Of a DNA stretch of 64,000 nt, positions 34,281 through 60,500 are shown in pieces. The DNA lies in contig NC_083531.1 in the NCBI RefSeq assembly GCF_032362555.1, positions 1,922,001 to 1,986,000 of the forward strand. Reading direction: 5' to 3'. A program made the position numbers and the translations under genes. The notes beneath the pieces were generated by a model that did no database searches, was not told where the DNA came from, and saw nothing but the letters and a program-made list of their open reading frames with translations. The DNA is from Amyelois transitella. Its lineage: Eukaryota > Arthropoda > Insecta > Lepidoptera > Pyralidae. The stretch's first letter is position 1. Each line of letters begins with the position of its first letter.

Positions 34281-34790
34281 CTAGCTCGCGTGCTCGCGAC
34301 TGCGTCCGCGTGGAATAGTTATTTTGGGCATCATTGAAGCTCTCAAAGATGAATAATTTACCCCGTTTTTTGTTCACATTTTCCATTATTCCTTCGCTCC
34401 TAATAGTTGCAGCGTGATGTTATATAGCCTAAAGCCTTCTCCGATAAATGGTCTATTCAACACAAAAATAATTTTTCAATTCGAACCAGATCCTGTGATT
34501 AGCGCGTTCAAACAAACAAACAAACTCTTCAGCTTTATAAGTATAAATTTGCTACTAACTATTCCACGCGGACGAAGACGCGAGCACAGCTGGTTATATA
34601 TAACTAGCGACCCGCCCCAAAAAATTATAAAAATTGCAAAATTATAAATGTTATTATACATAAAAACCTTCCTCTTGAATCACTCTACCTGTTACAAAAA
34701 ACCGCATCAAAATCCGTTGCGTAATTTTAAAGATTTAAGCATACAGACAAACAGACTTAAATAGCGACTTTGTTTTATACTATGTAGTGA
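34281..34790 (-). mobile_element. Three Helitron pieces in a row
   Basis: A reverse copy (34281-34548, CTAGCTCGCGTGCTCGCGAC to CTCTTCAGCTTTATAAG), a direct 3' end (34557-34592, CACGCGGACGAAGACGCGAG) and a reverse copy of another family (34602-34787, CTAGCGACCCGCCCC to AATAGCGACTTTGTTTTATA). Confidence 0.65.
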
Positions 34791-48934
<14,144 letters not shown>

Positions 48935-49792
48935 GTTTGTATTTAATGATACAAATATTTAGAGATATATAATTGGAAATTAATTGAAATGCCAATGTAG
49001 CATTAAATATAGAACAATGTTATTGTATTTTCACAAATTTTAAAAATCTGTCAGACAATCAACAATTACAAAACATCAGTTTGTTCACTTTGTTTGTTCA
49101 TTTCCGAAAGTGTTGCCACCAATTATATACCAAATACCCTTGCCAAATAAATAATAATAAAAAGTAAGGAGGTTCACAACGGCTTTATTTTGACAACGAG
49201 TTATGTGAGTATGCTATTACTTTTTAACTTAATATTTATCAAGTGCATATTATATTAGTTCGAACTGCTACGTTTCATAATAAACTTTCGTCGTCGAATG
49301 TTAGTTGCGAAATCGTTCATTACGTTACGGATGGTGTGCGTTACTGAATATGTTATTAATACTTATAAGTATATGTATATTATTTTCAAACTGCTGTAGC
49401 GGGAGCGATGATGGACACATTGCTATTAATATTTTTTATGTGAAAATTTCGACGAGCGTCAGTCACGAAATTTGACCTGTATGTATGTTTCGCTAAACCG
49501 ATTTTGATACGGTTTTCAGGAAAGTATTTCTTACACCAACGAAGAGGTAAAAGAAATTTTAGCGCTTTAAAAAAAGGAGGATATTGATTAAAGGTGGTTC
49601 ACTTTATTCAACAAAGTAATTTTAATATTTTTAGCATAGAATTTCCTCGAGTGTTAGTTGTGACTTTTACACAATTTTATTGCAGATTGGAACAGAGACA
49701 TCTTGTGTCATCAATTTATGTCATAGTTTAATTTAATAGATGTCATTAAAATCATAATAACTATTTTACGCAAGCTATGATAGGTGTTCTCA
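48935..49792. other. Intergenic stretch upstream of reptin
   Basis: It should hold the reptin promoter and 5' UTR, but I recognise no clear core motif. GTAGCGGGAGCGATGATGG at 49397 is a piece of the candidate LTR end in reverse. Confidence 0.4.
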
Positions 49793-49940
49793 TACATACA
49801 TACATTATGGTCACATCTATATCCCTTGCGGGGTAGACAGAGCCAACAGTCTTGAAAAGACTGAATGGCCACGTTCAGCTATTTGGCTTAATGATAGGAT
49901 TGAGATTCAAATAGTGACAGGTTGCTAGCCCATCGCCTGG
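49793..49940 (-). repeat. SINE-R fragment
   Basis: CATACATACATTATGGTCAC to GTTGCTAGCCCATCGCCTGG. A reverse tail fragment is at 50119-50180. From 50181 to 51335 only diverged repeat traces (about 50610-50780) are seen. Confidence 0.8.
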
Positions 49941-51335
49941 TGTTCTCATATATAATAAAAAAACTGTACTTATATGTTATATTAGTATTAGCTATTATTA
50001 AAATATGTTACAAAATATTGAAAAAAATATATCAAATTCATTTACTTCTATATGTATATCAAACACCTCTAATAAAAATCCATCATCATGAGTTTGGAGA
50101 TTATCAATAAGAAATTAGTCTTTTGAAGACTGTTAAATCGGTCTACTCCGCAAGGGATTTAGACGTGATAATATGTTTGTATATAAATTATTTTAAAAAA
50201 ATCTAAACAGAGACTTTGTTAAAGAGATAAACCTCTTTAGAGTGTAAGATGTTTTTTCTTCTTCTAATTTCATCTTTGATTTAATTATATTTTTTTTGAT
50301 AGATTTTGTTTTAACATTCATGTCATGTCTCTGCCTCTCATCCTATATATATCTTAAAATAAAATATCTTTTATTCTACCGAGTGCTCCGTTATTTCAAA
50401 AACCACTACTCTGCTTAATTAGTATATCTCTCCAAACCTAGAGGTATACTAATAGACTTAGACGCATTGCCGCGACAAACTTTGAAATTGCGTTCCACAA
50501 TAAACTTTTTTATCTCAACTGTTTAACGACTGACGCGACTTTCTTCATTTAAAGAATCTGTATTATAATCTTCATTTATAGAAAACATACAATCACTTCT
50601 TAACCTTCAAAGTAGAAGCTTACAGTCTCAAAAATACTAAGGTTTGAGATTCAAAAAGTGACAGGCAAGGTTTTTAATATCTAAAAAAAAGAAGGGGAAA
50701 AAGCAACTGGCACACAGTAGGTATGTTTTTTTTCTACACCAGCCAAAAAGCCAGTTAGGAAGGGCATATGACGCATATGTTACCTATGTCACCTTTTAAG
50801 ATATTAAGTTACTTTTCTTCTTGTACGATTCTTAAGTTTTAAACTAAAATGCTATCTATACATAATATAACTAGCGAAACTAATATTATTTGCAGAATCA
50901 CCGTTACTTCATCCCGATAAACAATTTACTCTTAAATCATTGGAGAATTCATAAGTTAGCAACACTAACATCTATATTTTTTATTTTTGGTAAAATCATG
51001 GGCATAGCAAAGTATATATACAATGCTTAGGGTTAAAAGTGCTTGTTAGATCGATAAAAATCATATAGAAATGCATTATAGTACAGTGGGATATATAGAT
51101 TTCTTTAAAAAAAGGGTTCCTTTTATAATAAAGCAGTATTTATCCTTCACAATTTCATTTGTGCTTTGATGTGAAATAAAAACACAAAAGAAATAAATTG
51201 TATATGTATTTTTATCCTGGTAACATGACGTTGACATAACATTTTTTAAATATGGCAAACATTTATCGATTTTTCATATTTTTCTCTTTTTGGGCTGTCG
51301 TAATTTTGAGAAGTGATTTTTTCAACTAAATCAAA

Positions 51336-52228
51336 ATGCTAGCAATCAGAAGCCTACTTAGAAACACACCCCAGGTTACCAAGAATGTAATCCAACAAAG
51401 AAATATGAGTGCAACCGCAGTTCCGGCCAGAAATAAGGTTTCCACTGGTGTAAGTACTTAATTATATTTTTGCACTATATTCAGACTTGTTTCGTTTAGA
51501 ATCTACAAAATATAGAGCTAAATTGGTTTATTTAAGGATGCATTGGTTGTATCCTGCTAATTGATTGGATTTTGGATACTTTTGTACATTACGTAATTTT
51601 CCGTATAGGTTATCTTTGGAATCAAAATATTTCCCCCTACTGGTCTTTGTAATTAAAATAATTTACGCTCTAAGTTGTTACTTACTGACGTTTCGGCGTA
51701 CCTAATATGCTTTGTTGCCAAAAGCGTGACATGCTCTACTAGTTTCACATAAGTAACAATTTTTGTGTGCATATTTTATGTAACTTTGTATAACACATGT
51801 AACAACCTTTTTTTTTATACTTTTACCTACAATCAAAGGAGCCTTCACTATTATCCCTAATCAATGGTATACCCGGGTGAGACATTGCACAAAATTCAAA
51901 AAAACATTTTTATAAATAAAATACAAGTCATGTTACTATTTTTTAGAGACCGGATGAATCAAACCAATAGGCTAAAATATCTGTCTTGGCCGTAATGAAG
52001 GGTTACCCCGTAAGCATTGAATCATAATGGTTAGAACTGAACAATGAAGCGAAATAAGTTATGCAGGGAATGAGGCTTGATTTGGTATATGTTATATGTG
52101 TACTGAGTTTCAATGATTTATTTTATTTCCAGGAACTCATCTTCCTAGGTGGTGTCTTGGTCATCGGCTGGACCGCCGTCCCCGCCTGGGTACTCTGCCA
52201 CATCAAGAATTACCGGGACAAGAACTAA
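51336..52228 (+). CDS. COX8: Cytochrome c oxidase subunit 8
   Basis: COX8 is a small nuclear-encoded subunit of respiratory complex IV with one helix in the inner mitochondrial membrane. Two exons, 51336-51449 and 52133-52228, join in phase 0 (GGT/gtaagt, ttccag/GAACTC) and give 69 residues, the usual precursor size. Residues 1-24 form a basic, hydroxylated matrix-targeting presequence (MLAIRSLLRNTPQVTKNV). The mature part has the family pattern: a short charged start ending in GE, the membrane helix LIFLGGVLVIGWTAVPAW with the conserved Pro-Ala-Trp, and the end VLCHIKNYRDKN. The ATG is the first in frame, and the context AAA before it is good. Its head-to-head neighbour is reptin, about 2.4 kb away. 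Confidence 0.88.
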
Positions 52229-52442
52229 ACCATAGACATTAGTTTATGTAGATATATATCTATGGCAAGTTTCGTTATTATGTTAAGTAAAAGTGATTTA
52301 ATCTATTAATAATTCTGTGTTTTATTTGTAACTAGCTTTTGCCTGCAATTTTGTTCACCATAGAGAGTACATACATACAGACAGATATTATAAAAACCTC
52401 GTTTTTGGCTTTATCGGTTGTATATATGTAGATTCCCCATCC

Positions 52443-52654
52443 ACACTAATAATAAAGAGGAAAGATTTGTATTTTTGTATGTTTGTGTGGAATAAACTCA
52501 AAAACTACTGGTCCGATTTTGATAAAATTTGGCACAGATATAGAATAGACCTTCAAAAGTGACATAGGCATAAATTTGTTTTTACTCTTTGTTTATTTCA
52601 AAATATAAAACATAAAAATATTACCACCCGTGCGAAGCCGGGGCGGGCCGCTAG
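52443..52654 (+). mobile_element. Helitron-like element, another family
   Basis: AACTCAAAAACTACTGGTCC to GTGCGAAGCCGGGGCGGG and CCGCTAG before T. Confidence 0.6.
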
Positions 52655-52747
52655 TATTTAATATTTCAGATAATCTTACACTGAAGCACAAACATTGGTT
52701 GTTTACAGTTTTATGTAATAACTAATAACTGTGGTATAAGTATATAG

Positions 52748-52980
52748 TAGTGCTGTCTGGTTCCCGGTAATTTAGGACCACATCTTACCTATGGACTACG
52801 TAAAAGGCGACTAAGGAAAAGGCTTAAGTTTTCTACTTGTAGGTGATGGGCTAGCAACCTGTCACTAATTAAATCTCAATTCGATCATTAAACCATACAG
52901 TTGAACAAAGCCTCTCAGTCTTTTCAAGACTGTCTGGCTCTGTCTACCCGGCAAGGGATATAGACGTGACTATATGTATT
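52748..52980 (+). repeat. SINE-R copy
   Basis: GTGCTGTCTGGTTCCCGGTA to GATATAGACGTGACTATATG. Confidence 0.8.
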
Positions 52981-53073
52981 TACTATACTAAAAATATTTT
53001 TTTAGTAAAACCTCTTAGAAGCTTGCAAATAAATATAAGACTTATGTTGAGAGAGAACTATTTATTTCGTTGT

Positions 53074-53209
53074 TTACACATGGTCTCCTACGTTCGCGGG
53101 GTCTTGTTTTATCTGTGGATCTTCATCTGGTGACAGTTGATGGCCGTGGGGTGTTTCAGAAAAGCTCATTACTAACCAGAATATCCTAGCCTTAGCCTTC
53201 TCATCTCCC
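53074..53209 (-). CDS. Last coding exon of an unrecognised gene
   Basis: On the minus strand, after TTTATCCCCAG, the frame reads GDEKAKARIFWLVMSFSETP, then HGHQLSPDEDPQIKQDPANV and GDHV with stop TAA. AATAAA follows 11 bases after the stop, as a polyadenylation signal should. Base composition is less AT-rich than the flanks. The IFWLVMSFS part may be the end of a membrane segment, with a short acidic hydrophilic tail. No upstream exon could be linked with confidence, and I do not recognise the family. Confidence 0.5.
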
Positions 53210-53240
53210 TGGGGATAAATAAACCAGTCAGCTTTAGTAT

Positions 53241-53447
53241 TGTGGCGATATAATCTACGTCACAAGCTATTGGTCAATGAAAGCGGAAGAATGCGACGCG
53301 CTCAGCCATTAGCAGGGAAGAGTCTTCCTCGATAAATGGTCTATTCAACGCAGAAATAATTTTTCAATTCGAACCAGTAGTTCCTGAGGTTAGCGCGTGC
53401 AAACAAAAAACTCTTCAGCTTTATAATACAAGTGTAGATAATAGCTA
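53241..53447. mobile_element. Candidate LTR fragment followed by a Helitron 5' part
   Basis: ATTGTGGCGATATAATCTAC to CAGGGAAGAGTCTT resembles the start of the LTR at 18221. CCTCGATAAATGGTCTATTC to CTCTTCAGCTTTATAATA is the 5' part of a Helitron in reverse. Confidence 0.6.
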
Positions 53448-54214
53448 CTTATTATCTAGATAAAATAATCCATAATCTTGATGATGGCTTACAATGCTTT
53501 GCTTCTAGACGTTAAGTTAGTTCCTTGGCGTTTACTTAGTTTCGGTAGGTATTTAGTCCCTTAAATTTCTAAAAAGGAGCCTGGAGTCCGCCAGACAGAC
53601 GTTCAAATCTACAACTAAATGTGAATGTTCATCTCAAAAATGTTTTGTCAATTCCCAAGAAAAATCTAAAGAATAATATACTGAACTTCTCTTTATTTTA
53701 AGTTTTATTGTTATTTTCCTTCATGTACATAAATATATAAATAAAAAATTAACATACATAACTAAAGTTGAACGTAGAACCTCTTTTTTTGTAGTGGGTT
53801 AAAAATGGAAAATCCTGTTATGGACAAAAGAATGACGAGTGCAATGACTTTGACTGCAGAACGCATCTCACAGTACAGCTTCCCCACTGCTCTACATACG
53901 AGCTCAAAACACACGCCCCTACCACGATGAGTGTGGTGAGGTGTGATCGAGTCGAGGTATCGGCGGCGGCGGTCTATTGCTGATTTTTTACTCTTGCGTT
54001 TGAAGTGCGCCGTCAAGTCGAGCGCTTACGCAGTTGCGCTTTTCATGGTGAATTTTAAACAAATCAAAGTTATTTGAGAAAATGTAATTTTACTTATTAC
54101 TACAAAAATATTATTTTCTCGATAATCATTAAAAATAAAAATTTTACTAAAATGATTAGTAATAATATAAATATTAGCAAAGACAAGTACAAATATATTT
54201 AAAGGAAAATGCAA

Positions 54215-54280
54215 TCAATGGTCAAGGCATACCCTGGGCTCCTTTCCAGGGTGGTGAGTGACAAAAGCCAAGAGGAAGAA
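54215..54280 (+). repeat. Third SINE family, 3' fragment
   Basis: ATGGTCAAGGCATACCCTGG to GGGTGGTGAGTG matches 33640-33690. Confidence 0.6.
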
Positions 54281-54549
54281 ATCTATAAAGGAAATAATAT
54301 TTTAATTGTTTGAATTAAATCTGGAACTCGAATCTGTGGAAAATCCTAATTCGAGAACAGATAGTAACTCTTCATAAAACAACCCTATTTTCGAGGGTTC
54401 AACACACCAAGCCTCCCCTCGCTCGCTCCGCAATAAACATTCTTCCCTTTCTCTCTCACACATTCCCTTATACCCATCTCTTTTTCGCGCAAGGAAGTTC
54501 TCTTTCCCGCGCAAAATCGATTTTGCCACATTTCCCGAGCCCACCGCGC

Positions 54550-57500
54550 GCTGTGCTCGTGAAAATTGTGACGGAAATAACCCCGTGTGTCGTAGTTACG
54601 GAAATTAATATTTATCGGTGAAAATACCGCCTATTTTCCAATTTTTCTGAATAATAATAATAATATCGATTTCAATTACCCTGTTGTAGTCTGTGATCTT
54701 TGCACAAAAGGACCAGTGTCCGGTAAGTTAGCACTTATTCTAAATTTGAAAATCAAGGACGTCAAAATGTTTTTTTTTTAAACTTGGTCTCTTACTCTCG
54801 ATTTGAATTTGGAAAATGTAGAGAAAATGGCGTCGATGCTTGTTTTTGTTTTTATTTGCACTAGCCGTCGTTTTTTCAGGCGCTGTGGTCGCATGGCTGT
54901 GTTTACCGTTTTTGTTCTTTTTTATTCCAGAGAAGAGAAAATTCAAAGCGCAGTCTAATTAAAACTTTGCGGGCGTATTTTAAATTTTTTGGAAACTCTG
55001 AAATGTAGGGTTTTAAATATATTTTATCTAATTTTGCGTAATATATTTTCGTGCAGTCCAATTCAGAATCATGGTTCTAAATTGGATCTCAAAGAAAAAA
55101 ATAAGTATTTATACCTACTGAAAAATTATTTTTCTGATAAAATTTCTTAGAAAAACGCTACTACACTACTAGGTTAGCAAACAAACTAATGTCCGTAACT
55201 CAGAAAGGAGTCATTAGTACATGGCCGCAGTTAATTCAAACCTTAGGCTCAAATACCACTCTATATCGATATCTATAGAGCTAGTGGCAAGTGGAAAGAT
55301 GTTGTCTCTGCCTACCCCTACGGGAAAAATGCGTGATTTTATGTATGTATGTATATCTCTCTAGCACCGATACCCTTACTATAACAAATACCAACATAAT
55401 GCACACGACCCTTCTTAATCCTAAAGGGCAGGCCATCCCTTAACGAAGGGAGATATTGCCGATTAGATTAGTATACAGGTTACAGGATTATCGATTTAAA
55501 TATTATGTTTTGCTTTTTTTTTACTTTGACGTTTTACCTAACTTTTTTTTACCACAGTACTACAGTAAACGAAGAAAGGTTAATATAATTTTCTACAACA
55601 AGTTCCTTGAAATAGTAAAAAAAAAAGAAGAAATGAAAATAATACTTCTTGAAATAATTGTTTTCTTTTTTTTTAATTAGCACTCCATACTTGTTTGTTT
55701 TCAAACATGAAAAACACGCTTTTTCCCGGAAGAGTAGGCAGAGACTACATATTTCCACTGGCCACGCCATGATCCCTGCATTGTCTTTCGCTTCATCCAC
55801 ATTCATAACTTTTTTTATTAAGCTCTCTTTATCAGTCAATGTCCTCTTTTATATATTAATTAGCTTTTACTTAGTTTTGCATCTAAAAAAACGAATTTAA
55901 CGCCACCTGCAAAAGGCAACGAATTAATCGCCATCTAAAAAAAGCGACGACTTTAGCGCCACCGCAAAAAATTACATGTTTTTCGCAAATCCTGCAGGAA
56001 CTACAGTTTGTTCCGAGATGAGAGGTATCCTATTTCATTCTATAGGCTCTTAATTATAAAAACGTTATATTTCAAGCAGATTCGATCAGCTGTTTCGCTT
56101 AACGATAGAATTTTAAAAGTGACAGGTTGCTAGCCCATCGCCTAAAGATGAATGCCGAGCTTATAAAACCTATCCCTTAGTCGCCTTTGAGGACATCCAA
56201 GGGAAAGAGATGGAGTGGTCCTTTTCATTTTTTATTTAAATGGGAACCACACGGCACATTAATTTCGATATTGATTTATATATTGATTGATTATACTATG
56301 CTTACATACCTATTATTGATTGATTATACTATGGTTACATACCTATTTATTATTGTCAAATGGGCTGGGCCGACCTTCAGGTAAGCAAATAAAGACGCCC
56401 ACAATAACTTTCCATAGTTGATGTTAAGTACATGGTTTTATAGAAGGTAAACATATTTTTGAAATGGCGCACGGCAGTAACCGAATCCATTGACCTATAG
56501 TTACTATCCGTATAATAATTACTCACATACATACATATAATCACGTCTATATCCCTGGCGGGGTAGACAGAGCCTAATTGTGACAATTAATTAGTCACAT
56601 TCAGATAAATTATTTGATTTGATAAATACATCCTACTAATTTTATAAATGGGAAAGTTTGTGAGTATGTCAGGATGTCAGTATGGATGTTTGTTACTCTT
56701 TCACGCAAAAACTACTGAACCGATTACGATGAAATTTGGTATTTAGGTAGCTGAACACTTTTAACTAGCCGTGTGGTTCCCGGCACCAATAGAAAATAGA
56801 AAAGGACCACTCCATCTCTCTCCCATGGAGGTCGTAAAAGGCATGGGATTCTTCTTTTAGGCGATGGGCTAGAAATCTGCCACTATGGAATCTTAATTCA
56901 ACTGAACGTGCCCTTAAGACTTAAGTGACCCTATCAAGACAATTGGCTCTGTCCACACGTCGAGGACATTCTGGCAAAAGGTCAGTTTAAGAGTAGGTAA
57001 AATCGACGAGCGTGCATGATGAGAGGTACGAGTATGAACATGGATAAAGCGAAAGAACTATGCAAGGATCGTGGCAAGCGGAAAGATGTAGTCTCTGCCT
57101 AATGAGGCGTGATTTTATGTACCTGCGTCTAGTCTACTTGTCTATGACTATTGTAAAAAGATAACGGTTATCGATTGCCTTCTTTTTTGAATTCGGTTAA
57201 ATTTCTAAAAACTTTACCTGTGTGTAATGTAACAAATGCTTTCCTGAAAACCGCATCATAATTGGTTCAGCGAAATGCGAGATAATCGCAAACAAACATA
57301 CATACATACACAAACTGGGATCCACCTTTTTTAAGAAAGAAGGTGAATTAGAATCCCAAAATGTTAGGACTTAAATCTAGAACTTAAAAAAATTACCAAT
57401 CCAGGAACGTTTGTAAAATTATGGCAGACTGGAGTCCCGGATATAGCCAGACGAGTGATCATTTCCCGTCGTCTGCGCGGGAAATTACCCTCCCTTGCCT

Positions 57501-60500
57501 AGTTAAAGGTTATTAGAAATGACAGCTAGAGAGGGGATGTCCCTTAATATAAGATAAATGTATAACCCTATATATCTGTCTGTCCGTTTAAAAATACAAA
57601 TTGTTATTCTTAATGAGGTTTCGCAAATAACAATTAAGTATTTTTATGAGAATGTCAACTTTACATCTATACTAATATTATAAAGCTAAAGAGTTTGTTT
57701 GTTTGTTTTAACGCGCTAATCTCAGGAACTACTGGTCAGAATTGAAAAATTCTTTTTGCGTCGAAAAGACCATTTATCGAGGAAGGCTTTAGGCTATATG
57801 ATATCACGCTGCAACTTTAAGGAGCAAAGAAATAATGGAAAATGTGAAAAAAACGGGGAGAATTATTCATCCTTGAGGGTTTCAATGGGCATCAGCCCAT
57901 AATAAAAATTCCACGTGGACGAAGTCGCGAGCACAGCTAGTACAATAAAAACACGTCTTACAAAGTAGACAGGGCCAACAGTCTCGAAAAGTCTGAAAGC
58001 CAATGTCCACGTGTAAGTATGGCTTTTTGATGGAGTTGAAATTCAACTAGTTAGACATTGCTAACCTATCGCCTAAAATAAATAATCTCAAGTATTAGGT
58101 ATTATACTATTAATTATAATAAAAAAAGAATAGGATCACTCCATCTCTTTCGACTAAGGGATAGGCCTGAAAACTTGGGATTCTTCTTTTGGGAAATGGC
58201 TATACCCCTTTCACTATTTGAATCCCAATTCTATCATCAAGCCAAACAGCTGAACGTGGCCTATCAGTCTTTTTTAAGACTGGTGGCTCTGTTTGCCCCG
58301 CAAGGGATATAGACGTGATTAAATGTATGTATATTGTATGTATTATAAGCCTTCCCCTTGATTAACTTTTAGTCTGTTTGGGTAGTGGAGAGTCTGTCTG
58401 GCACACACTACGCTTTTTCTTCACTACTAGACCAGCACGAAAACGCATCTGTACATATCAAAATTTTGTTATAAAATAATTTAATAAGGATTCTCAAATA
58501 CTTATGAAACCAAGTCCTTAAATCTACGAAGGAAATATACTTATATAGAAAAAAATGTCCCCATAAGAACAGTACTGATAAAAAAAAGAAACAACAGTTA
58601 ATCATGGTTCTATAATTTTCCATTGTCTTATATAATTTAATTAGTTTTATTTAGATTTAGCAAGGTGGTTTAGATGTAATATTAAAAATATTTTTTTACA
58701 TTATCTGCCATTGTCTAAAAAAATTCCTAATTATTTATAATTAAGTCGATACTCTAAGAAAAAAATTCTCATTAACAAAACATATAATAATTGAAAAAAA
58801 ACCTGCATGACATTTATTTGGCGAATAAAGTTGACAAAATGTGACTTGACTATTACAAATTCTAAATCATACTAATAAAAATTTAAAAAAAAAATGTTTT
58901 AAAAAATAAGTATTTAAAACTTATCGCTCCCGCTACAGCCTCTTTACTATCCAGGGTTAAAACCTAGTCTATCCATAAACAAAACCCACTTTTCTTTGTA
59001 TACAAATATTTACCCTCTATGCCTAAGAGGGGATGAAAGCCCCTCTTCCTCTATAGGGCAGCGGGATAATGTGACATAGGGTTGCTAGTTGAATGCCTAG
59101 AATATATTATCTAAGCTAGGTTTTTACTAGTTTTAAAATAATGCTTTTTAGGTTACCGTAGTGACATTTATATCCATGCTGAATCGATAAAAACGTATTT
59201 GTCATCTGCTTCTCTGCTTGTGTAGGTCATAACCGCCAAAAAGGGAAAGTCTTAACAACTAGGGCAGTTTTTGTAAGGCTAGCAAATCTTTTTCTCGGAA
59301 TATCTCCAGTTAACAGTGGCCTTCGAGGTTCTGTCTACCCCATAAGCGAGATGTGTGTGTTAGTCGAGGGAATCCTATTGTTTAGCCACTATAAAGTACT
59401 TAATTTATTAGTACCTCTTTTTTTGATTTATAAGCTACATCATATTAATGGATATTTTTAAACAGGACATGGCATCGCCTATAAATCTTTGTGTTCTGTG
59501 ATACTTAACTATATACATAAGATTCCTAAGTACCATAAACTAAGTATCGAAATAGTTCACATATTGAATGCATTGTTTGTATCGGTAATAGACTTACATA
59601 TTTGCGGAATTTTCACCGCCGCAAAAATGTATTTACTAATTTTTATGCAACCGAGCGCACTTATAAGTACTTATTTGTTTATTTTTAATTTCGTATCTCG
59701 GTAACCCTGCCCCGCAGGCATCTTCGCACCATAGAGTTTGTGTTACGCATCCAATCGCTTGTGCGTTCTTTCAACTTTTTAATGGGGCGGCTGTATGCGT
59801 TGCTTTCTTTGCCTTCCGCTTTTTTCTTTAGTCTTTTGCAGTTCGCGCCATTGTTTTGCTACACTGGGAAAATTATTTAAATGTTTTTTTTTTAATTTAT
59901 GATTTTTATACTATGTCTTAGACATTAATATCTGTGATATGTCCATATTTTTGCTAAAGCTTTAAGATTCGTTTGAAGCAAATCCCATGGGATCTTTTCT
60001 TTTTATTGATGCCTGGAACCACACGGCACTTATATATAGATATGTAATGTATGTATACGTGGATCTCTACTCGTTCGCAGTCCGAATGAAAATGTCAGAG
60101 TGAAATAATATTTCTAGTTGGATTCCTGTCCCAAGCGGCGTTCCTCAGGGTTCACTGCTTGGTCCTTTGCTTTTTACTGTCTTTGTCAATGACATTACTA
60201 GCTGCTTTAATTCATCACAACTTTTGTGTTATGCAGATGACATGAAAGTTTTTCGTTCTATTTCTTCCGGTGTTGACGTTGAGCTACTTCAACAGGACTT
60301 AGATCGGTTATCTGACTATTGTCTACGTAATAAGTTGGATTTAAACGCTGATAAATGTGCGTTTGCCACGTTCACTCGAAAACGTAAACCAGTAAATTCA
60401 CGATATTTTCTTAAAGGTACCGAATTGAAAAAACAGTCTGGCATTCGTGATTTAGGCGTATTTCATGACTCTAAATTATTATTTGATACTCACATTGCCA

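Noticed and set aside
53762-54016. Minus-strand frame with MRSAVKVIALVILLSITGF, possible signal-peptide exon
   Set aside because: No good donor follows the hydrophobic stretch, so it could not be linked to the exon at 53074-53209. Left undecided, not annotated.
54302-54544. Minus-strand frame MGSGNVAKSILRG...
   Set aside because: It lies opposite the probable 5' region of the 61.5 kb gene and shows no splice or family support.
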